From: Alphaproteobacteria bacterium | GTDB taxonomy: Bacteria; Pseudomonadota; Alphaproteobacteria; G02398745; G023898745 | Assembly (NCBI GenBank): GCA_027366195.1 | Contig: DAHXKW010000045.1 | Location: 1 to 6,957 of the forward strand | Direction of reading: 5' to 3' | DNA length: 6,957 bases | Shown: positions 5,962-6,957 of the stretch, piece after piece | How the letters are laid out: every line of letters starts with the position of its first letter | Position numbering within the stretch: the stretch's first letter is position 1 | Notes under the pieces: model-generated | Database searches by the model: none | The model's input: only the letters and a program-made list of their open reading frames with translations | Told to the model about the DNA's origin: nothing | Program-made: the position numbers and the translations under genes

Positions 5962-6555
5962 ATGGATACTCATCAAAGACGTGCTGGCTTTAGACTCAAC
6001 AGTATGAGATCTTTGCTAAACCTCTCATTATTTGAATTTGCCCGACTGATAAACCGCAGTCACTATACGCTATCCGCCATTGAACGTAGCCTAAGATATC
6101 CTTCTGATGACTTATTAAAGACTTTCATAGAGCTAGCTCAACAGCATGGCATAACTGTAACAAAATCTTGGTTACTTGGAGAAAAAGACGCGCCACTACC
6201 AGTAACCAACGACCAATTTTTGCAAAAACGAATACAAACAGAGTATCACCTTGAACAATGCCTTGTACTTTCAGACGATCCAGAACATCGTAAAAAATTT
6301 GCAGAGCGACTCACCTTACTATTAAACAACTTAGGATTTTCACCACATAGGTTTGCCAAGTGGATACAAATTTCAACAAATACTGTAAATCAGTGGTTGA
6401 ATGGAACAAGCATGCCAAAACGAGATACTATGCGCTTCATTTTGAAAAAAATTGAAGAAGAACACATCCCTATATCCCAACCCTGGTTATGTTTTGGTGT
6501 CGGCGCCTTAGAACCATTTCAATACGTTGCCCCCACAGATAATATAAAAAAATGA
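5962..6555 (+). CDS. double helix-turn-helix (Xre-type) transcriptional regulator
   Basis: This 197-residue protein has two Xre/Cro-like DNA-binding domains and no recognisable effector domain. The first spans about 10-73: SLFEFARLINRSHYTLSAIE is the helix-turn-helix, followed by the family's Pro and Leu pattern (YPSDDLLKTFIE). The second spans about 112-176, with FAKWIQISTNTVNQWLNG as its helix-turn-helix. Both halves then end alike (HGITVTKSWLLGE and HIPISQPWLCFG), so the gene appears to be an old internal duplication of one DNA-binding unit. Such a protein could bind two half-sites as a monomer. The start is set by a strong AAGGAG site. The stop codon overlaps the next start (ATGA, 6552-6555), implying co-translation with the small downstream gene. 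It lies between the inverted-repeat arms, so its orientation could switch. Likely targets are its own promoter or the flanking surface genes; this is inference. Confidence 0.85.
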   Translation: MDTHQRRAGFRLNSMRSLLNLSLFEFARLINRSHYTLSAIERSLRYPSDDLLKTFIELAQQHGITVTKSWLLGEKDAPLPVTNDQFLQKRIQTEYHLEQCLVLSDDPEHRKKFAERLTLLLNNLGFSPHRFAKWIQISTNTVNQWLNGTSMPKRDTMRFILKKIEEEHIPISQPWLCFGVGALEPFQYVAPTDNIKK

Positions 6556-6883
6556 TATTAAAAAATTTATACAAATACACATCGATTCGAATAAGTTTCA
6601 GCCCTATTTAAGCAAAAACACAAAGGTTATAGCCCACTGTTATCCCATAAATTTATTTGTTCCTAGTTGGAATTGGTTTTATTTGTATTATTATCAAAAT
6701 GAATGGATACCTGTTCAAATAGAAAGCACTTCCGAACTCCACAGATTCCATATTGAATCTTTACATCAGAAACTTTCTGAACGATTTTTTTTACGAGATG
6801 TCGAGCTCGACAAGATCTATCCCATTATTCATTTAGAAAAAACCTACCCAGCTAAAAGCGTGAAAGATATAAACGTGGCCTAA
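6552..6883 (+). pseudogene. small coupled gene interrupted by a -1 shift (decayed or recoded)
   Basis: The ATG at 6552 overlaps the regulator's stop as ATGA, typical of translational coupling. In the zero frame only 19 codons follow before a stop at 6609. From 6566 the -1 frame is open to 6883 and reads like real protein (VIAHCYPINLF, then YYYQNEWIPVQIE). Joining both at the A-run 6560-6565 gives about 110 residues. The -1 frame has no ATG, and a TTG at 6683 is its only ordinary start, which would leave out a well-formed upstream part. The join can be explained by loss of one A (a pseudogene), by transcript slippage, or by ribosomal frameshifting. I do not recognise the protein. The part around QPYLSKNTKVIA recalls LexA-type C-terminal domains only faintly. 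The last 18 codons and stop fall inside the inverted-repeat arm, so the native 3' end may have been replaced. Confidence 0.5.
6560..6566 (+). promoter_or_regulatory. candidate -1 slippery heptamer A AAA AAT
   Basis: In the frame set by the ATG at 6552, the bases divide as TTA AAA AAT. This gives the X XXY YYZ heptamer A AAA AAT used in -1 frameshifting. A slip here enters exactly the long open frame beginning TTT at 6566. No strong stimulatory hairpin directly downstream is evident in this AT-rich stretch. Confidence 0.35.
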
Positions 6884-6957
6884 AATTAACTCAACTATAT
6901 CAGCATGAAAGAGAAAAGAATGCCAAATCCAACAAACACAACAAGGATAAGCATACT
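6829..6957 (-). repeat. right arm of perfect 129-bp inverted repeat, runs off the window
   Basis: This arm is the exact reverse complement of 5417-5545, with no mismatch up to the window end. Its inner edge cuts into the small gene downstream of the regulator and supplies that gene's last codons and stop. Perfect identity, including non-coding bases, means the copy is very recent, is kept the same by gene conversion, or is an assembly artefact. Confidence 0.93.
6895..6957 (-). CDS. 3' end of a second gene with the same membrane anchor (partial)
   Basis: On the minus strand, 20 codons and a TAG stop are identical to the end of the Ig-domain gene at 3734-5479 (codons 562-581 plus stop), encoding its C-terminal hydrophobic helix. 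The rest lies beyond the window. If the assembly is right, a paralogue converges on the first gene and shares at least its anchor. Whether it also has Ig-like domains and Ser-Asp enrichment cannot be seen here. Confidence 0.6.
   Translation of the reverse strand, partial: SMLILVVFVGFGILFSFMLI

Noticed and set aside
6683..6883. A separate 66-residue gene starting at TTG 6683
   Set aside because: The same frame is open and protein-like back to 6548, and there is no ribosome site near the TTG. The coupled ATG at 6552 with a -1 shift explains the region better.

Overview
The window is AT-rich and mostly intergenic-loose, apart from one short GC-rich patch. It reads like accessory DNA of a bacterium with a repeat-laden, low-GC genome. 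The best taxonomic clue is the 23S rRNA methyltransferase-type protein at 1309-2613. Its iron-sulfur signature (CPYFGVCGGC then TLQH) and low-GC codon use suggest an alphaproteobacterial, possibly host-associated lineage such as Holosporales-type endosymbionts. This is an inference from recalled family patterns and is not proven here.

Layout: an IS5-family insertion sequence (transposase 80-1036) occupies the left end. It is followed by a non-coding stretch holding an 88-bp island of about 69% GC (1194-1281). A complete RlmD/RumA-family RNA methyltransferase runs on the minus strand (1309-2613). Upstream of it, also on the minus strand, is an unrecognised 241-residue Ser/Asn/Thr-rich protein (2751-3476). 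Its first ~90 bp, including promoter and start codon, are tandemly duplicated. A 257-bp divergent promoter region separates it from a 581-residue plus-strand protein (3734-5479). That protein has four Ig/PKD-like beta domains, a unique C-terminal region and a terminal transmembrane segment. It carries 35 Ser-Asp dipeptides, about five times the number its composition predicts.

The right third is built of inverted repeats. The last 129 bp of the window (6829-6957) are a perfect inverted copy of 5417-5545. That stretch holds the 3' end of the 581-residue gene and its downstream DNA, so a second convergent gene with the same membrane tail enters from the right and ends at 6895. Nested beside the left arm is a separate perfect 69-bp inverted repeat with an 89-bp spacer (5540-5766), which looks like a non-autonomous mobile element. 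Between the arms lie a double helix-turn-helix regulator (5962-6555) and a translationally coupled small gene (6552-6883). The small gene is readable only through a -1 shift at an A AAA AAT heptamer.

Possible joint function (inference): two near-identical-tailed surface or envelope proteins face each other around a regulator cassette that recombination between the repeats could invert. The Ser-Asp pattern, encoded with all six serine codons and continuing outside the Ig-like domains, points to selection at protein level, perhaps for modification sites. Both window ends lie in probable repeat DNA (IS at left, inverted repeat at right), as expected if this is a whole assembly contig. An assembly or amplification artefact must therefore be excluded for the right arm.
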